A stretch of 64,000 nucleotides of DNA from Sphingorhabdus sp. (GTDB taxonomy: Bacteria > Pseudomonadota > Alphaproteobacteria > Sphingomonadales > Sphingomonadaceae): assembly GCF_023910635.1 (NCBI RefSeq), contig NZ_JAAVVZ010000015.1:1-64000 (forward strand), read 5' to 3'. Both the position numbers and the translations under genes were made by a program. The notes beneath the pieces were generated by a model. It was not told the origin of the DNA. It saw only the letters and a list, made by a program, of their open reading frames with translations, and made no database searches. How positions within the stretch are numbered: the first letter of the stretch is position 1; every line of letters begins with the position of its first letter. Below are positions 1 to 8,168 of this stretch, in pieces.

Positions 1-98
1 CAAAGCTAGACTTAGAACCACTAAGCCTGCGCTTTGCCGCCTTGCACTGAACAAAATGGCCTCAAACCGCGAAGGTGAATTTAATAGGTCCTGACCCT
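1..98 (-). repeat. Partial copy of the AGGGTCAGGACC element (copy A)
   Basis: The first 98 bases match the right-hand part of the complete element at 38322-38586: the CTTAG-aacca-CTAAG hairpin, the GCGCTTTGCCGCCTTGCACTG stretch in near-identical form, and the terminal AGGTCCTGACCCT ending at base 98. The rest lies outside the window. The element ends about 45 bases before the start of the downstream lipoprotein gene, so it may supply part of that gene's leader. Confidence 0.85.
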
Positions 99-142
99 AG
101 CTATAAGACGGCGTCTGGCCGCTTTCGAAGGGATTTGAATTG

Positions 143-796
143 ATGAAAAAAGTCGCAACTTTTCTCGCTCCGTTGGCGCTGCTTGCTTTGGGTGCATGCG
201 CAACGCCCTTTAACGCCGATGTGTCGCGTTTTCAGGAACTGCCCGCGCCGCAGGGTCAGACCTTTATGATCCGCGCGGCCAATCCCGCCAACACCGGTGG
301 TATTGAATTTGGCCAATATGCCGCGTTGGTCGCCAATGAGCTTCAGGAAATTGGGTATGTGCCGTCATCGGGCAGCACCGCCGACATGACCGTATCGCTC
401 GATTATGCCGTTGATGAAGGCAAGGAACGCAACATCGTTCGTCAGGATCCGTTTTACGATCCTTATTGGGGCTTTGGCAGCTTTTACCGCCCTTATGTTG
501 TGCGCACGCGGCGCGGCGCACGTTATGTTATGGGCTATTATGACCCGTTCCTCTACAGCGGCTTCAACCGGCCATATGATGTTGACAGCTTCACGGTGTA
601 CACCGCCAATCTGGATCTAAAAATTGACCGCAATATTGACGGAAAACGCCTGTTCGAAGGCAAGGCAGAAGCCAAGTCGCGTTCGAACAAACTTCCCTAT
701 CTGGTGCCTAATCTGGTTGAGGCCATGTTCACAGGATTCCCCGGCAATGGTGGTGAGACCGTCCGGATTTCTGTCGCGCCAGAGGAAAAGCGCTAG
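143..796 (+). CDS. DUF4136-type outer-membrane lipoprotein
   Basis: A 217-residue secreted lipoprotein of the DUF4136 type. The N-terminus has a lysine pair, a hydrophobic stretch and the lipobox L16-G17-A18-C19, so Cys19 should be lipidated after signal peptidase II cleavage. The body has the family pattern of an early FxxL core followed by a region rich in Tyr, Pro and Phe. I chose the ATG at 143; a TTG one codon upstream is also in frame. Function is unknown for the family; a role in the envelope is inferred only from the lipobox. The TAG stop codon is itself the first bases of a solitary AGGGTCAGGACC repeat end, so the gene is bracketed by copies of that repeat. Confidence 0.8.
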   Translation: MKKVATFLAPLALLALGACATPFNADVSRFQELPAPQGQTFMIRAANPANTGGIEFGQYAALVANELQEIGYVPSSGSTADMTVSLDYAVDEGKERNIVRQDPFYDPYWGFGSFYRPYVVRTRRGARYVMGYYDPFLYSGFNRPYDVDSFTVYTANLDLKIDRNIDGKRLFEGKAEAKSRSNKLPYLVPNLVEAMFTGFPGNGGETVRISVAPEEKR

Positions 797-806
797 GGTC
801 AGGACC
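795..806 (+). repeat. Solitary AGGGTCAGGACC repeat end
   Basis: AGGGTCAGGACC followed by TAAG. It is identical to the terminal repeat of the elements at 5078, 16621, 26482 and 38322, but no element body follows. It overlaps the stop codon of the DUF4136 lipoprotein gene. Confidence 0.7.
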
Positions 807-831
807 TAAGCGCGATCAAGGTTGTGGCGGT

Positions 832-1938
832 CTATACGCCGCAGCCCAATTCGGTCTTTCCATAAGCCGCGCCCTCACCCCGGGTGGCGGCGATGCCTGC
901 ATAAAGCTCCGTCCCGGTAAACAGCCCATCGCGTCCGATGTCGAACCCTTGCGCGCGAAATACGTCCATAACCTTGGCGGGTGAATCATCGAAATATAAA
1001 GATTGCGATTCATAATGCTGCGCTAGGCCGGTCAACGATAACCCTTCAAATGACCGGCGTAGCCGCATATATTTGCTTTTGCCTTCCACCGCCGAATAGG
1101 CCTTTTGACGGGCAGATTCACTATTATATTCCTTTGCCTCCAACGCCTCCCATTGTGCGCGTAACTGCGCGCCTATCTTGGCAAATTCCGCACCGATTTC
1201 GCCGGACAACGCACAGGTTTGAGGATTAAATCCGATGGAAATTGGCTTGCCCCCCAGTCGCTTTAATATCGACGGTGCGTCTGCAAGATATCCATAGCGA
1301 CCATCGGCAAGCTTCACCTCAATGAAGTTATCTGCCGTGGTTCCCAATAGTGTCAGCTTTGTGCCCTCGCGCAGCCGGTCAAGCAAATTGCTATCTGCCA
1401 GGGTCGTGGCCCAGACATCGATTAGTCCATCTGCAACCCATGGCTGGTCGTTCAATGACTTTAATAAGACCGGGGGGCGACTTTCCGACATGTTGGTGAG
1501 GGCGACAAAGCCATTGCCGTCGCTCAATTTAAGCCACGGGCCATCAGGGGTTGAGCCAGGCTGGATTGTCCCGGTAACTTGCGAACCACGCGGAAGCTTG
1601 CCAAGAATGTTGCTACCCGCAGTGCTCGGTCTATCGCGTAAGTTCACCTCAGTCATCGCGAAGAATATTTGTGCGCCGGGGGATGAGGCGTCCCCGGCTT
1701 GCGTTATAAGCGTATCTGCATCCCGCTTCAAATCGTCAGCGATGAACAGCCAGAAATACAAACCGGCCAGCGCCAATAAAGTCACGACTAAAGCGAACCG
1801 CATGCGCCATGTGCGATTTGGGGCAGATGTTGACGGTTTTTTCGCCGCTTTTGGCTCCAACGCTTGCCCGCAACTGGCGCAAAAGGCAGCTTTGCTTGGA
1901 TTAGCGGACCCGCACGACGCGCATTTTTTTCCCATCAT
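832..1938 (-). CDS. Zinc-ribbon, single-span membrane protein with SH3-like domains
   Basis: A 368-residue protein of unknown function. Residues 6-23 form a zinc ribbon (C6, C9, C20, C23). A charged linker follows, then one hydrophobic span at about residues 47-67. After it come two SH3-like beta-barrel segments (about 90-150, with the NLRDRPS motif typical of bacterial SH3_3, and about 175-230). The C-terminal part is helical and charged. By topology the ribbon would be cytoplasmic and the SH3 part periplasmic, where such domains usually bind peptidoglycan or peptide; this is inference. The gene lies 63 bases downstream of dnaA on the same strand and may be co-transcribed with it. Two adjacent ATG codons (1938 and 1935) are possible starts. 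Confidence 0.7.
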   Translation of the reverse strand: MMGKKCASCGSANPSKAAFCASCGQALEPKAAKKPSTSAPNRTWRMRFALVVTLLALAGLYFWLFIADDLKRDADTLITQAGDASSPGAQIFFAMTEVNLRDRPSTAGSNILGKLPRGSQVTGTIQPGSTPDGPWLKLSDGNGFVALTNMSESRPPVLLKSLNDQPWVADGLIDVWATTLADSNLLDRLREGTKLTLLGTTADNFIEVKLADGRYGYLADAPSILKRLGGKPISIGFNPQTCALSGEIGAEFAKIGAQLRAQWEALEAKEYNSESARQKAYSAVEGKSKYMRLRRSFEGLSLTGLAQHYESQSLYFDDSPAKVMDVFRAQGFDIGRDGLFTGTELYAGIAATRGEGAAYGKTELGCGV

Positions 1939-2001
1939 TGTCCTTCCGACTCACATCGTGGGGATAAGCGCTGGAAAGCCTGTTGAAAAGGGGTGGAAAA
2001 T

Positions 2002-3471
2002 TCAGGCTTCGAGTTGGCGGAGCAAAGCGCGGACATCATTGTCCATGTCGCTGTCTTGTTGCCGAAGCCCTTCGACCAACCGAACGGCGTGAATGACAGT
2101 GCTGTGGTCACGCCCACCGAACTTGCGTCCGATTTCAGGGTAGCTGCGCGGCGTCATGACCTTGGCAAGGTACATGGCGACCTGACGCGGGCGCACAACA
2201 GCGCGCGCGCGGCGCTTCGAAGACATTTCGCTGCGGTCGATGCGATAATATTCGCATACGGCACGTTGAATTTCGTCGATGGTGATGCGGCGGCGGCAAG
2301 CACTCAGGATATCCTTGAGCTGCTCTTCGGCCAATGTCCGCGTGACCGGCTTGCCCGTCAATTGGGCATAAGCGAGCAGCTTGTTCAAGCCACCTTCGAG
2401 TTCGCGGACATTGCGGCTGATCGTGCGGGCAAGAAACTCGACCACATCTTCACCCACTTGTGCCTCTGGCATATTGGCGAGGCGCTGTTGTAGGATCAAA
2501 CGGCGTAATTCCAGATCCGCGGGTTGAATGTCGGCAACAAGGCCCATCGACAGACGCGACAATATGCGCTGGTCCACCCCATCAAGCGCTTGTGGTGCGC
2601 GGTCAGCGGACACCACCAGGCGTTTACCCGCACCAATAATGGCATCGATGGTGTGCAGAAACTCTTCCTGCGTCGACACCTTGCCAATGATGAACTGGAT
2701 ATCGTCGATCAGCAGCACGTCAACAGCACGCAAACGTGCCTTGAACTCCATGACTTCCTTGCGCCGCATTGCGGTCACAAATTCCATCATGAATTTTTCG
2801 GCGGACATATACAAAATCTGTGCGTCGGGATTTACCTCGGCATAGGCATGGCCAATGGCATGCATCAGATGCGTTTTGCCTTGGCCGGTCGCGGCTTGTA
2901 AATAGAGCGGGTTGAACAATGGCTTGTCTTTCGACGCCACGCGCTCCGCCGCGCTCAGCGCCAGCACGTTGGTTTGGCCCTTGACGAAATTCGCAAAAGT
3001 CATGCGTGGATCAAGCGCCGACCGTGTGGCTTGTGCCGCATTGGTTTCTTGCGCGACCGTGCGTTCTGCATTGGAGGAAGCGCGGAGCAATTCGACGCGC
3101 GGCGCACCGGGGCGGGTGCGAATTTTCAACTGCTTGACGCTGCTATTGGTGCTTGACCATGCAAGGCGCAAGCGGTCGGCATAATGGTCGGAAACCCAGC
3201 TTGCCGAAAAGTCCGAGGGCAGCAAAAGCTCCAACGTGCCAGTCAGGTCACAATAGTCACCAAGGCTGATGGAGCGAATCCATTGGCCGTAAACCTGCGC
3301 ACCCAAATCGCGACGCAAGCCGGAGGAGATATTATGCCAATCGGCGTCAAAACGGACATGCGACGTAGAAATGTCATGTCCGCTTCCTGATAAACCGATT
3401 TTGCTTTGCGATACTGAATTGCCTTCGGCCAACGTGCCTGCCCCCATTTTCCACCCCAACCAGTACCACAT
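2002..3471 (-). CDS. dnaA: Chromosomal replication initiator protein DnaA
   Basis: DnaA, the AAA+ ATPase that binds DnaA boxes and opens the origin. Visible parts are an N-terminal helicase-loading domain (about 45-110), a poorly conserved linker, the AAA+ domain with Walker A GQGKT at 196-200 and Walker B LLIDDIQF, and a C-terminal DNA-binding domain with the signature GGRDHSTVIHA near the end. At 489 residues it is of usual length. The start is uncertain: ATG at 3471 gives about 40 residues before the first conserved segment, and an in-frame ATG at 3447 is an alternative. The neighbours rpsT and mutM upstream match the Sphingomonadales arrangement. No cluster of DnaA boxes was seen beside the gene, which agrees with oriC lying elsewhere in this class. 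Confidence 0.97.
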   Translation of the reverse strand: MWYWLGWKMGAGTLAEGNSVSQSKIGLSGSGHDISTSHVRFDADWHNISSGLRRDLGAQVYGQWIRSISLGDYCDLTGTLELLLPSDFSASWVSDHYADRLRLAWSSTNSSVKQLKIRTRPGAPRVELLRASSNAERTVAQETNAAQATRSALDPRMTFANFVKGQTNVLALSAAERVASKDKPLFNPLYLQAATGQGKTHLMHAIGHAYAEVNPDAQILYMSAEKFMMEFVTAMRRKEVMEFKARLRAVDVLLIDDIQFIIGKVSTQEEFLHTIDAIIGAGKRLVVSADRAPQALDGVDQRILSRLSMGLVADIQPADLELRRLILQQRLANMPEAQVGEDVVEFLARTISRNVRELEGGLNKLLAYAQLTGKPVTRTLAEEQLKDILSACRRRITIDEIQRAVCEYYRIDRSEMSSKRRARAVVRPRQVAMYLAKVMTPRSYPEIGRKFGGRDHSTVIHAVRLVEGLRQQDSDMDNDVRALLRQLEA

Positions 3472-3807
3472 AACCGCGCGCTATCTGCCAGACACAGGAC
3501 GAACGGGGACGGGCCAAGCACTTGTTACCAAATGCAGCCAAGCTACGTGTTCATTCTCCATGTGAGGCATTGCCCGACTGTCGTCATGCGTTGCTGGAAT
3601 TCGGTTATTAGACACCAATAAACGAGTCTATCAAGAGCAGCGCTGTAAAAAAATTGAAATAAATGGCATTGACTCGGTGGGAGCCAAGCAAATGCGTTAC
3701 ATATTTTATAACCGCATGTTTTAATATGATTTTTATCGGATCGCTAGCGCAGACGTTGCCCGAATCGCCGGAAATCCTCACACTCTAATTCTATCACCGT
3801 TGGCAAA
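3472..3807. other. Intergenic region upstream of dnaA
   Basis: About 335 bases between the dnaA start and the rpsT terminator without a credible gene. It is AT-richer than its surroundings between about 3640 and 3740. It should hold the dnaA promoter. I saw no consensus TTATCCACA box and no clear repeat. Confidence 0.5.
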
Positions 3808-3838
3808 TAAAAACCCGCCGTGTTTGCGGCGGGTTTTG
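3808..3838 (-). terminator. Rho-independent terminator of rpsT
   Basis: A perfect stem of AAACCCGCCG (3811-3820) and CGGCGGGTTT (3828-3837) with a 7-base loop. Read on the minus strand it is followed by a T-rich run. It sits 40 bases downstream of the rpsT stop codon. Confidence 0.85.
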
Positions 3839-3877
3839 AATGTCTAAAACCGGAAGGTCCGGCGCCGTCAGTATCGC

Positions 3878-4141
3878 TTAAGCAAGACCGCCGACCGCCT
3901 TTGTGAGGCGACCAAATTTGCGCGAAGCTGTGTTTTTGTGGAATACACCCTTGGATACGCCGCGCGCCAGTTCAGGCTGCACTGCGGCAAGGGCTGCGGC
4001 TGCCGCTGACTTGTCGCCAAGTTCAATCGCCGATTCGACCTTTTTAATGAAAGTGCGAATGCGGCTGACGCGTGCGCCATTTACTTCGGTGCGACGCGCG
4101 TTGCGACGGATACGCTTTTTTGCTTGCGGCGTATTGGCCAT
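3878..4141 (-). CDS. rpsT: 30S ribosomal protein S20
   Basis: Ribosomal protein S20, a small basic helical protein that binds 16S rRNA early in 30S assembly. It has 87 residues, the normal length. It begins [17 protein letters not shown], the family's typical start, and has the conserved lysine- and arginine-rich first helix and the C-terminal [16 protein letters not shown] segment. It is monocistronic: a strong hairpin terminator lies 40 bases downstream, and mutM, on the same strand, lies upstream. The start ATG is fixed by the conserved N-terminus. Confidence 0.97.
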   Translation of the reverse strand: MANTPQAKKRIRRNARRTEVNGARVSRIRTFIKKVESAIELGDKSAAAAALAAVQPELARGVSKGVFHKNTASRKFGRLTKAVGGLA

Positions 4142-4249
4142 TTTTGTCCTCGAATTTCAATAATTGAGAAGACGTGCCCATGCGGTACGCCCGTTGAAGG
4201 AGCGGCCCTTAACCCTGCCCAAGAGATTCGTCAACCTCATAATGCCGCC

Positions 4250-5062
4250 TCATCGCTGGCATTTCGGGCAGTAGAAGGTTGATCGTCCCGAATCAACGCG
4301 CCGCAATATAGTGCTGCCACAGACGCAAGCTTCACCCTCGCGGCCATAGACACGCCAGTCCTTTGCGAAATAACCAAGTTCTCCATCGGGCGCTGCAAAA
4401 TCGCGCAAGGTAGACCCACCTGCGGCGATAGCGGCCGTGAGCACCTCTTTAATCGCGATGACCAATCGGGTCAGCCGCGCTTTGCTTATGCTTGATGCAG
4501 GGGCAACCGGGTCGATACCAGCCATGCTTAGCGCCTCGCACACGTAGATATTGCCCAAGCCCGCCACTATATTCTGATTGAGCAGCATAGCCTTAATCGG
4601 CGCTTTGCGACCCAACAGTGCCTTTTGCAGAACAGAGGTATCGAACGCCTCCGACAGCGGCTCAGGTCCCATTTTGGCAAAGAAGCGATAGGCGTCGATC
4701 TGGTCCGAATCGATAATATCCAGCGACCCGAAACGGCGGTGATCATTCAGTGCAACCACGCGTCCACTTGCCGTTTCCAGAATGAAATGGTCGTGCTTTT
4801 CAATTTCCACCGGGTCTACGCGCCAGCGGCCGGACATCCCTAAATGAAATATCAGCACGTCCTGCCGGTCGGTGTAGATCAATCCATATTTGGCGCGTCG
4901 GCCAAGTGTTTCGATGCGCGCGCCCGTTAGCCGCTGGCGCAAATCGGGTGGAATCGGCCATCGCAGGTCCGCACGGCGCGGCTCAGCGCGCACGATCAAC
5001 GCGCCTTCAAGGACCGACCGCAGGCCGGACACAGTGGTTTCAACTTCGGGTAATTCGGGCAT
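4250..5062 (-). CDS. mutM: Formamidopyrimidine-DNA glycosylase
   Basis: MutM/Fpg, a bifunctional glycosylase and AP lyase that removes 8-oxoguanine and formamidopyrimidines. The start must be the ATG at 5062, because the mature enzyme needs Pro2-Glu3 (MPELPEVET) as the catalytic N-terminus; longer in-frame starts are not plausible. It has 270 residues. The C-terminus keeps a zinc finger with the GRSTFYCPKCQ hairpin. The first cysteine pair is spaced C-x-C rather than the usual C-x2-C, a small deviation that may be lineage-specific. A complete copy of the AGGGTCAGGACC element begins 15 bases upstream of the start codon, so the promoter must lie inside or beyond it. Confidence 0.95.
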   Translation of the reverse strand: MPELPEVETTVSGLRSVLEGALIVRAEPRRADLRWPIPPDLRQRLTGARIETLGRRAKYGLIYTDRQDVLIFHLGMSGRWRVDPVEIEKHDHFILETASGRVVALNDHRRFGSLDIIDSDQIDAYRFFAKMGPEPLSEAFDTSVLQKALLGRKAPIKAMLLNQNIVAGLGNIYVCEALSMAGIDPVAPASSISKARLTRLVIAIKEVLTAAIAAGGSTLRDFAAPDGELGYFAKDWRVYGREGEACVCGSTILRRVDSGRSTFYCPKCQR

Positions 5063-5077
5063 ATGCTTTTGCACTTA

Positions 5078-5238
5078 AGGGTCAGGACCACTTAAATCCA
5101 CCTTCGCGGCGTCAAAATGGCGAAGATATCGAAGCGAAATGACCGCTGCCAGGCAGTCATTCTGCCTGCAAGGGCATTTCGTTTTGAGATCGATGCCATT
5201 TTGGCGCCGCGAAGGTGGATTTAAGAGGTCCTGACCCT
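5078..5238. repeat. Complete short AGGGTCAGGACC element (copy B, 161 bp)
   Basis: A non-coding element with terminal inverted repeats of about 33 bases (AGGGTCAGGACC, one or two variable bases, then CTTAAATCCACCTTCGCGG) that differ at one position or so between ends. The core has a second hairpin, GCAGGCAG-tcatt-CTGCCTGC type, near 5152-5172. It separates mutM (minus strand) from ubiE (plus strand). It has the structure of a MITE or large palindromic REP-like unit. Confidence 0.85.
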
Positions 5239-5282
5239 AACAGTCTTTGCGGCTGGCGCAACAATCGGCTAGAGGCGAGTTA

Positions 5283-6014
5283 ATGAACGACACCGTATCC
5301 TTTGGCTATGAGGAAGTTAGCCCCGAAGAAAAGACGCAGCGCGTTGGCGACGTCTTTTCCAATGTCGCGCGCAAATATGACATTATGAACGACGCGATGT
5401 CGGGCGGCATGCATCGTTTGTGGAAAGATAGCTTCGTGCGCCGCGTCAAACCCCGCGCAGGCGAGGATATTCTCGACATGGCCGGCGGCACGGGCGACAT
5501 TGCCTTCCGTATGGAAAAATCAGGCGCGCAGGTCACTGTCTCCGACATTAACGAAGACATGTTGGATGTCGGCATGGAACGCGCCATGAAGCGCGGTATC
5601 GACAGCCTCATCTGGTCGGCGCAAAATGCAGAGACGTTGACCTTCCCCGACGCGCATTTTGATGCCTACACAATTGCCTTTGGCATCCGCAACGTCACGG
5701 ACATTCCTAAGGCCCTGCGTGAGGCGCACCGTGTGCTGCGTTATGGTGGCCGCTTTTTCTGCTTGGAATTTTCCACGGTAGAATGGCCTGGCCTTGCCCA
5801 AATATACGATGTGTATTCCGACAAATTGGTGCCAAAGCTGGGTAAGGCCATTGCAGGTGACGAAGACAGCTACCGTTATCTGGTCGAATCCATCCGTCGC
5901 TTCCCCGACATGCAAAATTTCAAACGCATGATAAGTGAGGCTGGCTTTGTCCAAACCAAAGTTGAGCCCATATTGGGCGGTCTGGTCGCGATCCATAGCG
6001 GCTGGAAGGTTTAA
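5283..6014 (+). CDS. ubiE: Ubiquinone/menaquinone biosynthesis C-methyltransferase
   Basis: UbiE, the SAM-dependent C-methyltransferase of ubiquinone synthesis. It has 243 residues from the ATG at 5283, which has a GAGGCGAG ribosome binding site; an in-frame start 12 codons upstream would add a non-conserved tail. Family marks are RVGDVFSNVARKYDIMND near the N-terminus, the SAM-binding motif DMAGGTGD at about 65-72, and the C-terminal GLVAIHSGWKV. ubiB follows after 11 bases, so the two form a quinone-synthesis operon. Confidence 0.96.
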   Translation: MNDTVSFGYEEVSPEEKTQRVGDVFSNVARKYDIMNDAMSGGMHRLWKDSFVRRVKPRAGEDILDMAGGTGDIAFRMEKSGAQVTVSDINEDMLDVGMERAMKRGIDSLIWSAQNAETLTFPDAHFDAYTIAFGIRNVTDIPKALREAHRVLRYGGRFFCLEFSTVEWPGLAQIYDVYSDKLVPKLGKAIAGDEDSYRYLVESIRRFPDMQNFKRMISEAGFVQTKVEPILGGLVAIHSGWKV

Positions 6015-6025
6015 CCCCGCACCCC

Positions 6026-7570
6026 ATGACTCGTCCCGTTACCCACATCATTCGTTTGCTCAAATGGGGCCGCATTCTTGCGCGCCACGGCGCTCTTCGC
6101 GCCATTGAGGCGGATCGTAACACCCCTGCCCAAGTCAAGCGCCTGTGCCGCATCGCGCGCTTTGGGACGATTCAGCCAAAGGTGCCGGATTATGCAGGCG
6201 CATTTCGCGCGATTGGTCCCGCCGCAATCAAACTCGGGCAAACGCTGGCCACCCGACCCGACATCATCGGCGAAGAGGCTGCGCATAATCTGCTGATGCT
6301 TCAGGACCAGTTACCGCCAGCGCCATTTGACCAAGTCTATGCGCAGATCGACAACAGCCTGAATAAGCCAGCGGCAGCATTGTTTGAATATATCGACCCT
6401 GTGCCTGTCGGTGCCGCCTCCATCGCGCAAGTGCACCGTGCCCGCACGAACGAGGGCAAGGATGTCGCGATCAAGGTGCTGCGCCCCGGCATTCGCGAAC
6501 AGTTCGCCCGCGACATTGAAACCTATGAATGGGCCGCCGCGCATTTGGAGGCGCTTGGCGGCGAAGCGGCGCGGTTGCGGCCACAACTGGTTATCGCCAA
6601 TCTGAAACGTTGGACCTTACGCGAACTCGATTTGCGGCGCGAGGCGGCAAGCGCGTCCGAACTGAAAGATGCGATGGTCGCGGTGGAAGGTTACACGATC
6701 CCGACCATCGACTGGGACCGGACGTCAGGCCGCGTGCTGACTCTGGAATGGGTCGACGGCGTAAAAATTTCCGACATTGATGCGCTCAAGGCGGCTGGCC
6801 ATGATCTTAATAAATTGGCCGAAAAGCTTGTCCTCACATTTTTGCGGCAAGCGATTTCGGAAGGCTTTTTCCATGCCGATATGCATCAGGGCAATTTGTT
6901 CGTCCGCGCCGACGGCACGATTGTCGCCATAGATTTTGGCATCATGGGCCGCATCAACCGGCAGGCGCGTTTCTGGCTGGCGGAAATTCTCTATGGCCTG
7001 ACAACCGGCAATTATAAGCGCGTCGCCGAAATCCATTTCGAGGCGCAATATGTACCAAGCTATCACAATGTCGACGAATTTGCGACTGCGCTGCGTGCGG
7101 TCGGTGAGCCAACGCGCGGCAAACCCGTTAGCGAATTGTCGGTCGGGCAAATGCTCGACAGCCTTTTTGCGATCACGCGTGATTTCGACATGCAAACGCA
7201 GCCGCATTTGCTGCTGCTACAAAAAACGATGGTGATGGTCGAAGGTATTGCCACCTCATTAAACCCAAGTATCAACATGTGGAATGTTGCCGCGCCATAT
7301 GTCGGCGACTGGATTCGGGGTGAGTTGGGGCCTGAGGCAATGCTCGCCGACGGATTACGCAAGCAAGCCGAAACACTGCGAATGATCCCTGACCTCATCC
7401 GCCGTTTGGATGAACAGCTACCGCGCAAGGGCGGCGCGCCCGAACCACCGCCATTGCCACCCGTGCAGCTTATTTGGGAACGTAAAGGGCAAAGCAACAC
7501 CGGACGCTATCTGCTGGTTGCAGCATTGGCTGGTGCCTTGGGCGCTGCTGGCATGTGGTTTTGGGGTTGA
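6026..7570 (+). CDS. ubiB: Ubiquinone biosynthesis regulatory kinase-like protein UbiB
   Basis: UbiB (ABC1/ADCK/COQ8 family), an atypical protein-kinase-like ATPase needed for ubiquinone synthesis. It has 514 residues. The KxGQ signature is K69-L-G-Q72, followed by a kinase-like fold with VAIKVLRPG, the catalytic loop FHADMHQGNLFV at about 286-297, and the metal motif AIDFG. The C-terminus ends in one hydrophobic membrane span (about 495-514), as expected for this membrane-associated family. It lies 11 bases after ubiE in the same operon. Confidence 0.95.
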   Translation: MTRPVTHIIRLLKWGRILARHGALRAIEADRNTPAQVKRLCRIARFGTIQPKVPDYAGAFRAIGPAAIKLGQTLATRPDIIGEEAAHNLLMLQDQLPPAPFDQVYAQIDNSLNKPAAALFEYIDPVPVGAASIAQVHRARTNEGKDVAIKVLRPGIREQFARDIETYEWAAAHLEALGGEAARLRPQLVIANLKRWTLRELDLRREAASASELKDAMVAVEGYTIPTIDWDRTSGRVLTLEWVDGVKISDIDALKAAGHDLNKLAEKLVLTFLRQAISEGFFHADMHQGNLFVRADGTIVAIDFGIMGRINRQARFWLAEILYGLTTGNYKRVAEIHFEAQYVPSYHNVDEFATALRAVGEPTRGKPVSELSVGQMLDSLFAITRDFDMQTQPHLLLLQKTMVMVEGIATSLNPSINMWNVAAPYVGDWIRGELGPEAMLADGLRKQAETLRMIPDLIRRLDEQLPRKGGAPEPPPLPPVQLIWERKGQSNTGRYLLVAALAGALGAAGMWFWG

Positions 7571-7599
7571 ACCAAGCTTTCGCCAGCTTGACCTTTGCT

Positions 7600-7613
7600 T
7601 TTATGCGCATAAA
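7600..7613. promoter_or_regulatory. Palindromic operator candidate upstream of ccdA
   Basis: TTTATGCGCATAAA is a perfect 14-base palindrome ending 8 bases before the ccdA start codon, and ATGCGCAT is partly repeated just after it. Autoregulation by the antitoxin-toxin complex at such a site is usual for ccd operons; that it happens here is inference. Confidence 0.55.
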
Positions 7614-7621
7614 GTGTGCGC

Positions 7622-7867
7622 ATGAATAAACCTTCGCAGTTTACCGCGCCCCGGCGTCCGACAAATATAAGCTTGCCATCCGATATGGTTGACGAGGCCA
7701 AGCGGCTTGGCATCAACGTATCGCAAGCCTGCGAAACCGGGCTGCAGGAACAGGTGCGCAAAGCCTTGGGCGAAGAGTGGAAACGCGAAAACCGCCAAGC
7801 TATTGAAAGCTGGAACAAATGGATCGCCGAAAACGGCATGCCATATGATGAGTATCGCCAGTTTTAA
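7622..7867 (+). CDS. ccdA: CcdA-type antitoxin
   Basis: An 81-residue antitoxin of the CcdA family. The N-terminal half forms a ribbon-helix-helix DNA-binding domain (PTNISLPSDMVDEAKRLGINVSQACE). The acidic, polar C-terminal half carries the toxin-binding helix with the family ending WNKWIAENGMPYDEYRQF. The start is the ATG at 7622. Its TAA stop shares its last base with the ATG of ccdB, so the pair is translationally coupled. It neutralises CcdB and should repress the operon. The pair sits between ubiB and coaBC, an accessory insert in a housekeeping block. Confidence 0.9.
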   Translation: MNKPSQFTAPRRPTNISLPSDMVDEAKRLGINVSQACETGLQEQVRKALGEEWKRENRQAIESWNKWIAENGMPYDEYRQF

Positions 7868-8163
7868 TGGCGCGCTTTGACATTTACAAAGGCGCACAAG
7901 CGCGCGGTCTGTTGCTGGATATCCAGTCCGATTTGCTGGATGAATTTGGCAGTCGTGTGGTCGTGCCATTATTGCCAGCTAAAGACATGCAGTCCGTGTC
8001 GCGGTTGCATCCCGAATTTGTGATTAATGATGAACATTATATCATGTCGACACATCTGATTTTCGCCATTCCGCTTGATAGGCTTGGCGCAAAAATTGGC
8101 TCTCTGGCGCAGGAAGATTTAGTCATCACCTCCGCAGTCGATAAACTATTCAGCGGGTATTGA
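7867..8163 (+). CDS. ccdB: CcdB-type gyrase-targeting toxin
   Basis: A 98-residue CcdB-family toxin; characterised members poison DNA gyrase subunit A. It begins MARFDIYKG and has the FGSRVVVPLLPA strand region typical of the family. The C-terminal helix that contacts gyrase in CcdB ends here with DKLFSGY, where F plasmid CcdB ends WGI, so gyrase binding is plausible but not proven. It overlaps ccdA by one base and ends 5 bases before coaBC. Confidence 0.88.
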   Translation: MARFDIYKGAQARGLLLDIQSDLLDEFGSRVVVPLLPAKDMQSVSRLHPEFVINDEHYIMSTHLIFAIPLDRLGAKIGSLAQEDLVITSAVDKLFSGY

Positions 8164-8168
8164 AGCGC

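Noticed and set aside
1955-1970. A DnaA-box-like GTGGGGATAAG near the dnaA 3' end
   Set aside because: It is one isolated site with a mismatch to TTATCCACA, and there is no cluster, no AT-rich unwinding element and no similar boxes in 3472-3877. I do not call an origin.
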